This document shows, piece by piece, positions 1 through 12,115 of a stretch of 64,000 nucleotides of DNA (within the stretch, counting starts at the first letter, position 1; each line of letters begins with the position of its first letter). The notes under the pieces were generated by a model. The model was not told where the DNA came from and searched no databases. It worked only from the letters and a program-made list of their open reading frames with translations. The stretch comes from Tretioscincus oriximinensis (Eukaryota > Chordata > Lepidosauria > Squamata > Gymnophthalmidae), in the NCBI GenBank assembly GCA_022410635.1, contig JAJVDF010000019.1, positions 340,422 to 404,421 of the forward strand. The letters run 5' to 3'. Both the position numbers and the translations under genes were made by a program.

Positions 1-279
1 TACAAGAATTAAAATTCGGGTCACCATGACCTTCACAAGATTAAAATCATAAAACACTACTGTCATACATATATGACATGTATATAAGGTTGTGTATTAT
101 TATGTCTTTTGTACAGTTGAAATTGCCTGTGAGTTTTGGAGGGAAACCTCTTATGTTTAAATATGACCAATCTCTGAACAGCATTTTGAGCAGGAAAATG
201 GGAATGCAGTGATTGGCCAGAAGACTGTATATAGCTGCTCTGACAGCAGGCAGTCACTGCAGACCTAACTCACAGTCTC

Positions 280-700
280 TCAACTTTAACTTATAAGATC
301 CTAAATAACTTGTGCCCCAAATATCTAAAGGAACAGCTTCGCCCATATCAACCTGGCCATGCCTTAAGATCTGCAGGGGGGTCTTCCTGGCACTTATCAC
401 CACTCTCAACAGCAAGTGGAGTGGGAACCTGGAATAGAACCTTCTTGGTGGTTGCCCCCAGTCTATGGAATAGCCTCCCCTAGAAGTACATCAGTCATCA
501 TTGTTATATTCATTTAGAAGGTCTTTGAAGACGCACCTCTTTAATCTGGCCTTTGGTTAAATAAAAGTTTTTCTTCTGACTTTTAGATACTGTTTTATAC
601 TGTTTTTAATGTCAACTTTGTATTGTTGTTTTTATTGTTGGCTGCCCTGAGACCTTTGGGTATGGGGCGGAGTATAAATATGAATAAATAAATAAATAAC
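280..700 (+). mobile_element. L2-type LINE, 3' fragment
   Basis: The end of an L2 ORF2 and its tail. It parallels the better copy at 15568-17130: the same runs (TAAATAACTTG, CCAAATATCTAAAGGAA, CCTTAAGATCTGC), then GGGGCGGAGTATAAATATG and a repeated AATA tail at 680-700. Reading frames are broken. Confidence 0.85.
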
Positions 701-2289
701 TCGTCTCCAAAGCACAGGAAATAGAACGTGAGGATTGGGCCTCAGATAAACAGGCGGAATGTAGGTTTTAAAGCCGATTATCCGAATTATTGGTAAACCA
801 AAAAAGCCAGCTGTCAAATCAGGATAAATCAGAAAGGCTATGCTGTGTGGATAATTTTAACGAGAAACTGGAGGGCTGGATTTATGCAAATTGTATAGAT
901 TTCTAAAGATTTCATTGGCTCTTGTCTGTGCAGACAAGCAGACAGGGTTGCATGGAATTCTGGGAGTTGTAGTTAGGGAAGCTCAGCAATGCCATCTGGG
1001 GCTTCTCTTTCAAACAAGGCAGCAGCTGAATGGCAAGTAAAAAGGAGACAGATGACCAATGTGGGGGTTTTTTAAGCGTTTGCAGCACGGAGGAAACAGA
1101 TAGGTGGGGATGCAGTCTTAGAGGCTGGTGAGGGAAATGCAATATAAAGTTGACTTTCAATTGGATTATTTACTCTGTCTGGACACATCCTTGTCTCTCA
1201 CTAGGCAAGAGAAATTTCTTATCATCTTGTTTTTGTATCATTGATAACAAATTGTTTTTGTATATTTTAAATGTTCTGCAATGTTGCCAAACTAAAATTA
1301 TGACCCTGAAAACTGTAGCTTTAACCAGCATTAAGTAATGGATATCTTCTACCCATCAGTTTTAACTTAGGGAGGTGAAACTGAAGTGTTATGAATGGAA
1401 ACATAAAGCAGCAGTTTTCCAAAGGGCCCAGTGAGAGCTAAGTTCCAGTTCCAAACTGTCAAATTTCACTTCCTTCTAGACAGTTTATTTTTCCTCCTCC
1501 TGGTTTGAATTTTCAAAGAGATGTCCAGTGGGAGATCTTGCAGCTATAAGCATTTCACTGCAGCATGTTTATTTGTGAGCATTTTTTACAATCTCCACAC
1601 TGCTGTAAATCACAATATTTTTAAAATACCCCCTGTATGGTTCAAGGGCTACTTCTTAATAATAATAACAATAACAACAAAAGCCTTCCAATTGATGTTT
1701 TTTAGAAGGGAGAGGATTCTAGCCGTAGCCTCTTTTGATGTTCCCATGTGTGTGCCTGAATTGCTTAGACTGACTTTTTGCTTTAAGCAAGAGTCAGAAA
1801 CGTAACCTTCATGCCATCAAACAGTGCAATATGAAGGTGTCCCAGCATTTTCTATCTAACACTCCAACCCCCTACTGTTGCGCATTTTCGCTGCCTTCAC
1901 TTGCAAGGATATTGTCTGCTCCAGTGGCAGCTTCTCCAGCTGTGTTTAGAGCATTTCGCAGTCACACGCCAGGAATCTGTAGTTATGAGTCCCNGGCAGG
2001 ACAGTGGTTGGAAAGGGAGAAAGTAGTAGAACAAAATAATGAACTTGCCTGGGCAGTCTTNGTGCTCTCCTGATGTGTCAGCTTAGGAGTAGACCTTTTC
2101 TTGGATTGTATGATGGCTGCTCTACTTTTGATCATCTATTGGGGCCTTCCCCAGCTTTTGCTAGCCTCCAGCACTACAAATAATGATTCAATCCCATCTT
2201 GCCTCAACTTTTTTAACATGAAAAGGGCAAAAATACTTAAGGAAGAAAAAGTGTACCTTTCTTTTTTTCTTAAATTAATATTTAACAAT

Positions 2290-2990
2290 ACATATAATAC
2301 ATCATCCCCCAATGCCCAAGATAATTCAACTATAATACAGTGCGCAGCAAAGGGAAAATGTTATTACATATATTAGCCCACGATTGCCTTNACCTTCTAT
2401 GTAGCAGATTAACTTTTCCCAATATTGTCTGTGTACTAATTCTGACTTATATCCATTGTATACCCGTCAACGTTCATAGACCAGGTCGAATTTCATTAGT
2501 TCGACTACATAGTTATGCCATCTGTGTATTGTTAGTTTTGTATGGTCCTTCCACCCATACGCTCTGGATAAAAGTGCTGCTATTATTAATCTGTCATATA
2601 GAAATTCGTCCTTAAACAACCATTTTTCGATGTTCTATGTTACTGTATATCCCATTATTACATTAATTATCAATTGGATAGCTGTCCAATAACGTTTGAT
2701 GATGTCGCAATCCCACCATAAATGCATAAAATCTCCGCGTTCGGCTCCACAATGCCAACATTGTGCACCTTTCTTTAAAAAATCAGAATACCACCTACAG
2801 TCTGTGTGTCTGCACCAAATCTTTCAGAAGAGGTTTTGCACATTCCTAGTAAGCACGTTGTAATTACTGTCAGGCAATCCAAACCCACCATGTTTCACCC
2901 TTAATCTTTGTATCTATAATTTCCTATTATTGATTCTATTGTGTCTTTCTAGCTCTATAATTTTTCCTTCTATCAATCTGACTTGTGCCT
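2290..2990 (-). mobile_element. L1-type LINE, ORF2 3' fragment (degenerate)
   Basis: Read on the minus strand, about 2790-2640 encodes CWHCGAERGDFMHLWWDC followed by a YW motif. This is the Cys-rich C-terminal segment of L1 ORF2 (CWxC...HxxWxC). Downstream minus-strand sequence toward 2290 contains broken pieces typical of the L1 ORF2 end. Stops and frameshifts throughout. Confidence 0.75.
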
Positions 2991-4020
2991 ACACTGTCAT
3001 GAACAGAGCAGTAATAAATATAGTTGCTTTGACAACCTGTCCTCCTGTTGAAATTTGCCAGATGTATTAATTTTCCACATCATTCTATGGACAAAATGCA
3101 TTCACTGTGGTCACTTGAGGATAGTTTTTGCAGGCAAAACTTTCTCCTTTTTAACTTGCACAAAGCAACAAAAGTTATTTTCTTTCGGAGTTCTGAATTC
3201 TTCATTGTTCCTCCTCCATTTATGTAGGTTTTGGTTATTTGACTCCTTGAGGACAGACGTGTCATCTGTTCCTTCCCAAACTCCTTGTATTTTAATGCTG
3301 TGGATATATTTCCTCATAAGGATTTAAGATTCAAAACAATGTGTTAGGTTTGATTGCATCGGTTAAGGTTCTGATAATGATTTGCCAATAAATCCTGTTT
3401 TGCCGAAAATGTTTACAGAACAAAATGTGCAGATAAAAGCAGATTTGTTTGCATCATTGGAAAGGCAACAAGTAATTCATTGGGAGCTTTTGGCTGCATT
3501 CCTGGTTTGTGATATTTTAAAAAATCTTTTTCTCTTCTCTACCTGTTTGTGCATAATAGCATATAACCTGGAAATATTCAAGTGCCAATAGAGAGAACAG
3601 AAAGTTGTTTGAGATTAAAGCAATTTTATAGGGTGGGTGGAGAGAAGGTTTGATTGTAATTAATAATATTTTAAAATCAATTTTAAGGTTCTGTTCTTTG
3701 TGGTTGAAGGGAATGGATAGGAATTTACCTACATATATCTATATCTTCATGTTGAAGATTTTATCCAGCTTTTTGATATAAGGTTTCAGTCCATAATGGT
3801 TTTCCCAGAAGGAGTACAAGCAGAGCAGTCTTGGTTTGTATATTTCCTATCGTTTATTAGTTTACATTATTTTACATTAATCCACATTACAAAATAATAT
3901 TGAATTAGTTACTGTAATGTTATATAAAACAATCAGTCAGTAAATGATCATTAAAAGTGGAAGAAACTGCCACCATAAATGTCTTACAAATTACAGAAGA
4001 GAGAACAACAGAAGGCCTGT

Positions 4021-4049
4021 TAAATTAAACATCCAAGATGTTTAATTTA
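4021..4049. repeat. Perfect 13-bp hairpin
   Basis: TAAATTAAACATC (4021-4033) is followed after CAA by its exact complement (4037-4049). Function unknown; it may be the centre of a small palindromic repeat. Confidence 0.85.
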
Positions 4050-4759
4050 AAGCCGTGGATCTGACTGGTAGCGATTGAATAACAGGGCCATTATTTAAGC
4101 ACAAAAGTCATCTGTACATGATGAAGTGCCCCATGTAGCAACCTGGACACCATATATTGTACCGGCTACAGTTTATGGAACTTCGCATAGCAATTGCGTA
4201 AGCTTGTGTTTGCTACCAGTGACGGCTGGCCTCTGGGTTCATTGTGGCTGCCGATCACATCAGAAATTAATATCAATGATAAAATCTCCATAGAAAATAA
4301 TGGAGAACCATTGGCCAATCGTAGGCCTTCTTAGAAGAACGAATCAAGCAGCAACAAATCAAAAAGCTCCAGACAGCTTCTTTTAGTGATGTTTTGGTCG
4401 CCAGTCCCAGAAGTTGAACCAATGGGAGGGCTGCCTGGGTGGGGCTACAGTCCCTCTTTCAGTCTGCCTGGAGGTGCCGTTTTGTATTGGCAATTCAACT
4501 AACGATAGAGAGCACATCCGGTAAGCAGGGCCAGATTTAGGCTGCAGGGCCGGGTTCTGGTGGCAGCAGATGTGGAGACATTTAACCACCCTGGGCTGCA
4601 GCTGCAGGAGGCCCCAGAGGAAGGAGCTTCCTGCTGGGGTTTCCTACAGCTGCTGCCCAGGACGGCAAAATGTGGAGGTTGCTGCTGACAGAGCCAGGGA
4701 CAGAAGCTCCTGCTGGGCTGCAGTTTGAGGAGCAAGCCATGAGGTAGGTTACCTTCCTT

Positions 4760-5165
4760 TCTCTTTCTTTTCCTTCTGTGCTTTCCCTCCATTTTTATTT
4801 CTATCCTCCTTTTTTCTCCTTCCCAGTTCCTTCTTCTTTTTTTCCTCCATCTACCCCCTCATCGGGCCTTCCCTCCTTGCTTCATAATTTCTTTTAATCT
4901 GGGTTGAGTTCTAATTTCATTTGTGGTGTGTTTAGAGTGGGAATAACTAAAATTATTAGCCTATTTTTTATTTATTTTACTCTTAATGCAGTTTTTAATT
5001 TTCTGTGGCTGTTCTTTCTTCCCTTCTTTTTCTTTCTGTCCTTTCTCTTTCTCTTTCCTTCCTTATTTCTATCTTCCTTTTCCTTTTTTCCTCTTTCCCC
5101 CTTCCTTCTTTTTTTCTTCCTCCCTCTACCTCCCCTTTGGGCCTTCCTCCCCTCCTTGCTTCAGA
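4760..5165 (+). repeat. Pyrimidine-rich low-complexity tract (TTCC/CTTT)
   Basis: Long runs of C and T, especially 5020-5150. They create open frames rich in Phe, Leu, Ser and Pro that should not be read as proteins. Confidence 0.85.
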
Positions 5166-5280
5166 TTTTTCCCATTTAATCTGGCTTCTGCATTTTTAAA
5201 AAATGGTTTCTGCTGAGCATATGTCTTTTACATATAAAAAAAATCACTTCTAATTTTAGTTGAGTTCTAGTTTTTTTAGT

Positions 5281-5386
5281 GGCAGAATGGTTCTCAGTTG
5301 CATTTCTGCCTGCTTTTCTGTGCTGCTTCGGGCAGCATCTTTATTTCTGGCAGAATGGCTCTCAGTTGCATTTCTGCCTGCTTTTC
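5281..5386. repeat. 38-bp direct duplication, period 68
   Basis: A unit starting GGCAGAATGG and ending TGCTTTTC occurs at 5281-5318 and again at 5349-5386 with a single T/C difference. It is a local segmental duplication just upstream of a CR1 fragment. Confidence 0.85.
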
Positions 5387-5404
5387 AGTGTTTAAGAACT
5401 ATCT

Positions 5405-5655
5405 AAGACCTTCAATTAGACCATCTCTCGAACACCACCTTTTGAGGCTGAAGAGGCCCAAACGTTGGAGCTGGATTTCATGAGGGAGGTGCTCCAGTCC
5501 TCTGACCGTTCTAGTTGCCCTTTTCAGCACCTCAGAAATTAGAAGTGGTGACCAGAATTGTACACAATATTCTAATGTGGCCTCACCACAGATTTGTAAA
5601 GAGGCTAAACAACACTTGCTGGCTCGTTTTTTTATTCCTTTCCTGCACACTGGTT
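5405..5655 (-). mobile_element. CR1 LINE fragment
   Basis: Minus-strand reading gives LEYCVQFWSP, GLEHLPHE and LQRLGLFSLK, the same motifs as in the longer CR1 copy at 10112-11345. Truncated at both ends. Confidence 0.88.
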
Positions 5656-6024
5656 TGATTAGGTAATCTGATTATAAATGAGTCCCTGAGCCAATTTCCT
5701 GTAATAGCAAAAATGTTTCCTATGGACGGGTAACTAAGTACAGAGTTACGGAGGATGCATCCTTGCTGTGGTGCAACCTGGGAGCTGTAGTCTTCAGGAT
5801 ATCAGGCAAATAGCATTAGAAGTGGAAGAAAAAAATATTTTATCAGGAAAAGTATCACCCAGCCAGCATCGTCGTCCCTAGCAGATATATTTACTTGTTG
5901 TTCCTTCTTTTTAAAGAAGCACAATTGAAAACCACATTAGGTGTGTTATTTATTATTATTTTATAAATACACTTGCTCAATTTACACCCAGATTCAGGAA
6001 TTGGGAAAAATAATGGGGGAAAGA

Positions 6025-6105
6025 GTGGAAGAAAGGGGGATGGACGGAAGGAAGGAAGGAAAGAAGGATAGAAGGAAAGAGCAGGAAGGACAGGAGGAAG
6101 GACAA
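6025..6105 (+). repeat. Purine-rich GGAA-type microsatellite
   Basis: Imperfect GGAA/GGAAGGAC repeats; the minus strand is the complementary TTCC tract. Confidence 0.85.
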
Positions 6106-6747
6106 AAGTGATGTCACTTCCTGTTCTGGCCCCGGAAGTGATGAAAAAAAATCGGCACGCACTGCGTGTACCAAGAACTCCTAGCACCCAACATTTGTGC
6201 TGGGGTTGCGCCCCTCCAGAAAAAACTGCATCAGCCAGACAAATAAATGACTGAACTTTAGGCGTACTTCAAGACTATCCATCCTACTGTAAATAGTTCA
6301 ACAATATGGATACAGTATTTCTCTTCAGCCTTGATAAGCAAGGCAGGGCTAGGAAATTCTGGGCACAGACTGTGTTTATATAACATCCTACTGAAAACCC
6401 TCAAGCAGCTACACACTAAATGCATCAACCATATGCGCATGTGGGACTAGGTACAGCCCACTTCAGTCAATCAGCTATCCACTCCCAGAATCTTCTGTGC
6501 CACCTGCTGAACCCCAACACCAGAGTCCACTGTCTCCTGTTTTTGTGAAACGTAGCAGTAGAAGGGAGGGATAAATTGATGTGAATTTTATGGAAATAGT
6601 AATCCCATACAGTCTGTACTTCAGGCAGTCTTTACTTCCAAAAGCAAAATCTTCATGGTGCAGAAATGGTGTTCTAAATTGCTACACTTTAGCTTCTCTA
6701 CACAGAAGAAAACGTATCTTTGCTTAGCTCAATCTGTTTATCCATTA

Positions 6748-6990
6748 AGAACATAAGAACATAAGAAGAGCCATACTGGATCAGGCCACAGCCCATCGAG
6801 TCCAGCATTCTGTGTCACACAAAGGCCCACCAGATGCACCTGGGCAGTCCGAACAGAGGAAAGCAAAATATGCTGCTCCTGTTCGTGACTCCCTGCAAAT
6901 GGTATTTCAAAAGTCCTGCCTGTTGCTCCATCCCGGAGGCTACATCCAGACAACTATCTTAGTATCCATTTATACCCTTAGTGTCCATAA
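6748..6990 (-). mobile_element. CR1 LINE 3' fragment
   Basis: The plus-strand view starts with the tandem AAGAACAT tail, then GAGCCATACTGGATCAGGCC. It is nearly identical to 10112-10350, so it is the 3' end of the same CR1 subfamily in the same orientation. Confidence 0.88.
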
Positions 6991-7350
6991 ACCAGACATA
7001 CAGAAATTTGGACTAGAACGTGCAAAGCAGTAAGTACTGTACGTGGGTTTTATTTTTGACAAAAGAATACCACGTACGCTTGTTTTGTTTTGTCTGGTTA
7101 AACCAGCATTGTTACATTGAAAAGCAAATCCAGTTTTATTTGCTTTCATACTTGATTCAGGGGATAAGAGGAGCTATCAGAAGAGCTGCTAAACTGTATT
7201 TTAAAGTCTGGACTCAGACACTGGTGGCAGTCTTACTCTTCTTGCAACATTGCAATTTAAGAAATGCTGTTGCTTCCAATCTATTTGCTTTCAAGTTGGT
7301 AAAACGTAGTACCGTACACCTGTGGTCTAAACAATTGCAGCATGGTTATT

Positions 7351-7990
7351 GCTGATAGAATTATAGAGTTTGAAGGGACCTCAAATGCAGGTTTCATTAA
7401 ATCATCCCAGATAGAAATCTGTCCAGCTTCAGTTAAAGACTTCCACCAAAGGAGAAGTCACCACCTCCTATGGCAGTCCATTCCACAGGTTGGTCTCCCT
7501 TAGTGTTAGAATTTTTTTTCTGGTGTCCAACCTGTATCTCTTCCCTTGTACCGTTTGTCCTATTGCTGTCATGTCACCTCTCAGTTTTATCTTTTGCTGA
7601 CTCTAGGTCCTTTTGCCATTCCTAGATCCTCTAGATCCAATGCCATTCATAGGACATTGTTTTCATGCCCCTTTTACATTGGGATGCCCAGATTTGAACA
7701 CAGTACTGGAGATATGGTCTGGAGGGGGAATAGTTACTTCATGTCATTTAGATTCTGGGCTCCCAGGATTGTGTTTGCCTTTTTTGCAGCTGCTTCCCAC
7801 TGTTAAGTTTCTGATCTACCAAAACATGGAGGCCCTTTTCACATGTGCTTTTCCTCAGCAAGGTTCCTCCCATTATTTATGTCCTGTTTCATTTTTCTTA
7901 CCTAGATGCAGGATTCTGCATTTCTCCCTATTAAATATCATTCAGTTACTTGCAGCCTACTTACCAACTGTTCCTATAAAGGCTGACAAT
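7351..7990 (-). mobile_element. CR1 LINE 3' fragment, a different subfamily
   Basis: It begins at the CR1 3' end (AGAATTATAGAGTTTGAAGG) and runs upstream through text such as GGTGTCCAACCTGTATCTCTT and GAACACAGTACTGGAGATATGG, typical of amniote CR1. It lacks the AAGAACAT tail, marking a separate CR1 lineage. A ~50-bp relic of the same 3' end lies at 12505-12560. Confidence 0.82.
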
Positions 7991-8659
7991 TTTTAATAAC
8001 ATTTTACTCAAAACTTCTAGTCACAGTACTGAATAAAAATGGCTGAAGAGAAAAACACTGTTACTTCCATTTGGAAAAAAGTTCGAAGATCAACAGAAAT
8101 GATTTATTTTTTATATATTTTGGCCTGAACTATGGAATGACCCCAGTTTGTTCATTTTTTTTACTGTGTCTTGCCCTGAAAAATTCAAATACAGGGTGAG
8201 ACACAGATGGAGAGAATAACAGATGGAGAGAGGATAAACCATTTCATTAAACACATATGAATTACTCATGGTGATAATGAGCTTGTTATTAAGACCATCT
8301 CTTATTGATGTTGCACTTTTTCCTCCATTGTGTTCTGTTCTGCCCCAGGCAGTAGTGCAACATTCAGGCATCAAACCTTTAGTCACTTGCATTTTTGTTT
8401 TGGATATAGTGGTACCTACATATCTCATCCTGATCCATAACCCTTCAACATATCCTATGTTCAGAATCACTGGTATAGATATTTCTTTCAGAATAACCTA
8501 CAGTTATATTGAGTTACACTTTACAGNCCAAAGACTCATTGGCGAGTTTTCATGAGGAGGAAAAATGGGCGTGAAAAGAGCTAAATGAAATAGGGATTCC
8601 CTTCACTGTTTTCTGCCGTCTTCATATCTTCGTTTTAATGTCCACACACATGCTGCTCT

Positions 8660-8910
8660 GAGCTCCAATAGAGATCTGGTCCTTGGGGGTCTTCTGAGAA
8701 AGGCAGAAGAACCCCCAAAGGTTGGATTCCAGGTGAGCCTTTCCCCTCACCTTTTTTTCTTTTTTGTAATTGAGGTGAGGGGAAAGGCAGGAGATCTGCT
8801 TAGATCTCCTTGTGCCCCAGGCTCCAGCCTTTGCGGTTTTTTCTGCCTTTCTCAGAAGACCCCAAGGACCAGACCTAACAGTTATTCATTCCAANCTCCC
8901 ATTGGAGCTC
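8660..8910. repeat. 250-bp foldback (long inverted repeat)
   Basis: The left arm starts GAGCTCCAAT at 8660 and the right arm ends ATTGGAGCTC at 8910. Inside, GGTCCTTGGGGGTCTTCTGAG (left, 20+ nt) pairs with its near-exact complement around 8850-8870, and GGTGAG..CTTTCCCCTCACCT near 8730-8752 pairs with AGGTGAGGGGAAAG at 8773-8786. The loop is the T-rich stretch 8753-8771. No obvious target duplication was seen. Probably a non-autonomous foldback element. Confidence 0.8.
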
Positions 8911-10111
8911 ACAGCAAAATTGTTGCCAGAGTGCACTTAACACGAATTGCGTTAAGCTGCACCTGTGACCAGTTTCCAAGCAACTCTGCATTGCTGTGCA
9001 GACTGAACATGGTCAGTGCATTTTCCACTTGGATTATACAGAAAATGCATGCAACTAGCTTGGATTCAAACAGCTTTCGATCCTGTTTTTCCCTGATGAC
9101 TCAGCCAATTGCCTATTCTGTATCTTTATATATAAAAAGCATGAGGAAAGGTAATTCTTTAAGAGGTCCCAGTTCTGATACTTGATGTTCTTTACTAGGG
9201 GACACTATTGTAACATGACCATACTAAGCTTCAATCTAGTGATTNTTCTTGTATAACAATAAAAACAAACAAGAACAAAATAAAGGTCTTACCAACAAAA
9301 TAGAAACATTCAGTTCTTATAAATTTTCACTGTGTAGCTTTGAGTGACTTTGTCTCACCTTGACCTTCATATCTTCACTTTTCATTTGAAGACTTAAGCT
9401 ACAAGGTTCTTGCCCTTTCTTGGTATTTATGGCTTCTTTTTTGAATGACTGTCATATTTATCTTCATATGCATAACTTGACTGTCTGGCTTCAAAGTACA
9501 CTGTAGGCTTGTTACATTTATATAGTATTATATGCAAGTATTTTCTTTTTGTCTGGTCTAATCCAGAGGTCAGGTCTTTCTGACCTTCTAAAATTATGTT
9601 TGGGTTGGTTTTTCTTTTTTCTCCTTCTCAGAAATAAGGACTTTTCTGCTAGTGGCGAGATCATTTTTTTATCCTTACCCTAGGTCCAGATAACATCTAT
9701 TTATTTAAGCTTCTCAGGCTTCTGGGATTCCATACCTATTTAATATTTTGGAAAATCCTTATTTTCTATTATTGTACTTTTTAATATCAGACTCACATCT
9801 TTTTCTTTGCTTTTTTGGAAGCTGTTCTTAGGAAAACATTTCACTCTACATTTATTAATACATTTATTGTATTTTTCTCACTGGATTGTAATTTTACTTC
9901 TTACACATCTTGTCTTTTCCCCCATTTCATTCTATAGTACTTTTGAATTCAACCCACAATTCTTATCAGGGTTGTTTTGCTGAATTTCTAATGTTACACT
10001 CCCCCCGTTTCTTTATTCACATTAATATTCGGGGGGGGGGGGTCATAAATATAAGCTGGTATGTTTACATCAGTTATAGCCAACTTTTCTTTCACATCAT
10101 TCTTCATTCTT

Positions 10112-11345
10112 TCATAAGAACATAAGAACATAAGAAGAGCCATACTGGATCAGGCCACAGCCCATCAAGTCCAGCATTCTGTGTCACACAGAGGCCCACC
10201 AGATGCACCTGGGCAGCCTGAACAGAGGAAAGCAAAATATGCTCCTGTTCATGACTCCCTGCAAATGGTATTTCTAGAGTCCTGCCTGTTGCTCCATCCG
10301 GGAGCCGACATCCAGACAACTATCCTAGTATCCATTTATACCCTTAGTGTCCATAAACCTGTCTAGTCCTGTCTTGAAACTATCCAAGCTGTTGGCTACT
10401 ACTACCTCTTCAGGAAGTAAATTCCACAGGCCGATGACCCTCTGGGTGAAAAAATACTTTCCTTTGTCTGTTCTCACTGTTCTACCCAACAGTTTTAAGG
10501 AGTGCCCTCTGGTCCTTGTGTTGTGTGATAGAGAAAACATTTTTTCTCTATTCACCCTGTCGATCCCATGCATGATTTTGTACACTTCAATCAGATCACC
10601 CCTCAAACGTCTCCTTTCAAGGCTGAAGAGGCCCAGACGTTGCAGCCTTGCTTCGTAAGGGAGGTGCTCCAGACCCTTGATCATTTTTGTTGCCCTTTTC
10701 TGCACCTTCTCCAGTTCCAAAATATCCCTCTTGAGATGTGGCGACCAGAATTGAACACAGTATTCCAAATGTGGCCTCACCACAGATTTATAAAGAGGCA
10801 AAACAACATTTGCTGACTTGTTTTCGATTCCTTTCCTAATTATCCCCAACATGGAATTTGCCTTTTTTGCTGCTGCTGCACACTGGGTTGACATTTTCAT
10901 TGAATTGTCCACTAACACCCCAAGATCCTTTTCTTGCTTGGTCGCAGAAAGCTTGGTTCCCATTAGGTGGTAGGAGTATTTTGGGTTCTTTGTCCCAATA
11001 TGCATGACCTTGCACTTGCTTAAGTTGAAGTGCATTTGCCACTTTGATGCCCACTCACCCAATTTCAATAGATCACTCTGGAGTGCCTTACAATCATTTT
11101 CAGTTTTCACTACCCTGAACAGTTTAGTGTCGTCAGCAAACTTGGCTACTTCACTATTTACCTCGGCATCCAGATCATTTATAAATATATTGAAAAGCAA
11201 GGGTCCCAGTACAGATCCCTGGGGTACCCCACTTCTTACCTCTTTCCACTCAGAGAACTGTCCATTTAATACTACCCTCTGTTTCATTATATCCTTAAAA
11301 CAATTCAATAAGGTAGGTAACAAAAGGGACATTTTCTGCACTAGA
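10112..11345 (-). mobile_element. CR1 LINE, 3' portion with open RT frame
   Basis: A 5'-truncated CR1: reverse transcriptase end, 3' UTR and the tandem AAGAACAT tail (10114-10136, seen on plus). It is the best-preserved CR1 in the window, and the other CR1 pieces here can be aligned to it. Confidence 0.92.
10325..11341 (-). CDS. CR1 reverse transcriptase, C-terminal 338 codons
   Basis: An open frame encoding the C-terminal part of CR1 ORF2, the reverse transcriptase that primes DNA synthesis at the target site. Visible: SGVPQGSVLGPLLFNIFIND (residues 37-56), catalytic FADD (68-71), SKCKVMHIG, KDLGVLVD, and the thumb/C-terminal CR1 signature VRPHLEYCVQFWSP, LQRLGLFSLERRRLRGDL, ending with GLWNLLPEEVV. 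The apparent start Met is internal, since the endonuclease and N-terminal RT are missing. 338 codons without a stop suggest a fairly young insertion. Confidence 0.92.
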   Translation of the reverse strand: MQKMSLLLPTLLNCFKDIMKQRVVLNGQFSEWKEVRSGVPQGSVLGPLLFNIFINDLDAEVNSEVAKFADDTKLFRVVKTENDCKALQSDLLKLGEWASKWQMHFNLSKCKVMHIGTKNPKYSYHLMGTKLSATKQEKDLGVLVDNSMKMSTQCAAAAKKANSMLGIIRKGIENKSANVVLPLYKSVVRPHLEYCVQFWSPHLKRDILELEKVQKRATKMIKGLEHLPYEARLQRLGLFSLERRRLRGDLIEVYKIMHGIDRVNREKMFSLSHNTRTRGHSLKLLGRTVRTDKGKYFFTQRVIGLWNLLPEEVVVANSLDSFKTGLDRFMDTKGINGY

Positions 11346-11999
11346 CTTTATCTAGATTCTAATTAGGAATGGGATGGAGGTGGGCTGTCATCTGCAAACT
11401 GGTGCAAACCCCAGTCTGCATCAGCATGCAATTATATGCTTCTATTCTGGGATAAAATCCCAATGCAGAAAGNGTAAATTTCAGCTGGTGAACTTCAACA
11501 GACTCTAAAACTCATAGGTTCTAAAGCCATTACTGAACTAGCTCTGATGTTAATCTAAAAACACAAGGCTGTCGAATGGACATTTATTTCCTTTGTCTTG
11601 GATTATTCAAGTACAATATACATGGCAATGTGATAGCAGTTACTAAGAACAAACTGGGTTTGCTAGTAGTCTATGCAAGGTCTCAGGACCAAATGCTCAT
11701 TGAAGTTCTGTATTGAAATTCTATTTGTTTGCAATCTATTGACTCTGGAAGATGAAACCTGCAAGTCAGTTTATAGCTTTCTCAGCTTCCTAAAATTGGA
11801 GAAATGAAAATAGTCATTTTTACCTATGGGACAGAGAAAAGTATCTAGTACAATTCATGCTCCTTGGGGACTTGTGATAGTTCTTGGCAATATCAGCTTG
11901 CTCTTTATGTTTTACTGCATCTTTTTTTCTGTTTGGAGAGGCTGTGATCAACATATTGCTAATCCCTGAAAGGATAAGGATGGATCTCCCACAGCTGTG

Positions 12000-12115
12000 T
12001 CCATCTGGGTATTCCGTTCAACACACAGCTTGCGGTTGGAATCTTCAGACCCCTGATTTGGGGAGACTTCAACATCCGTTCTGCTGAATTTTTCTCAGGA
12101 GCAGCTGAGGACTTC
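12000..12115 (+). mobile_element. Possible L2-type endonuclease relic
   Basis: The plus-strand reading around 12058-12080 gives WGDFNI, resembling the GDFNIH motif of LINE apurinic endonucleases, with a loosely similar context. Very short and degenerate. Confidence 0.35.

Noticed and set aside
4904..5216. Several overlapping open frames rich in Phe, Leu, Ser and Pro
   Set aside because: They come from a pyrimidine-rich low-complexity tract and have no domain or splice context.
8733..9185. 150-codon plus-strand frame
   Set aside because: Its first third is one arm of the foldback repeat and the rest shows no known motif.
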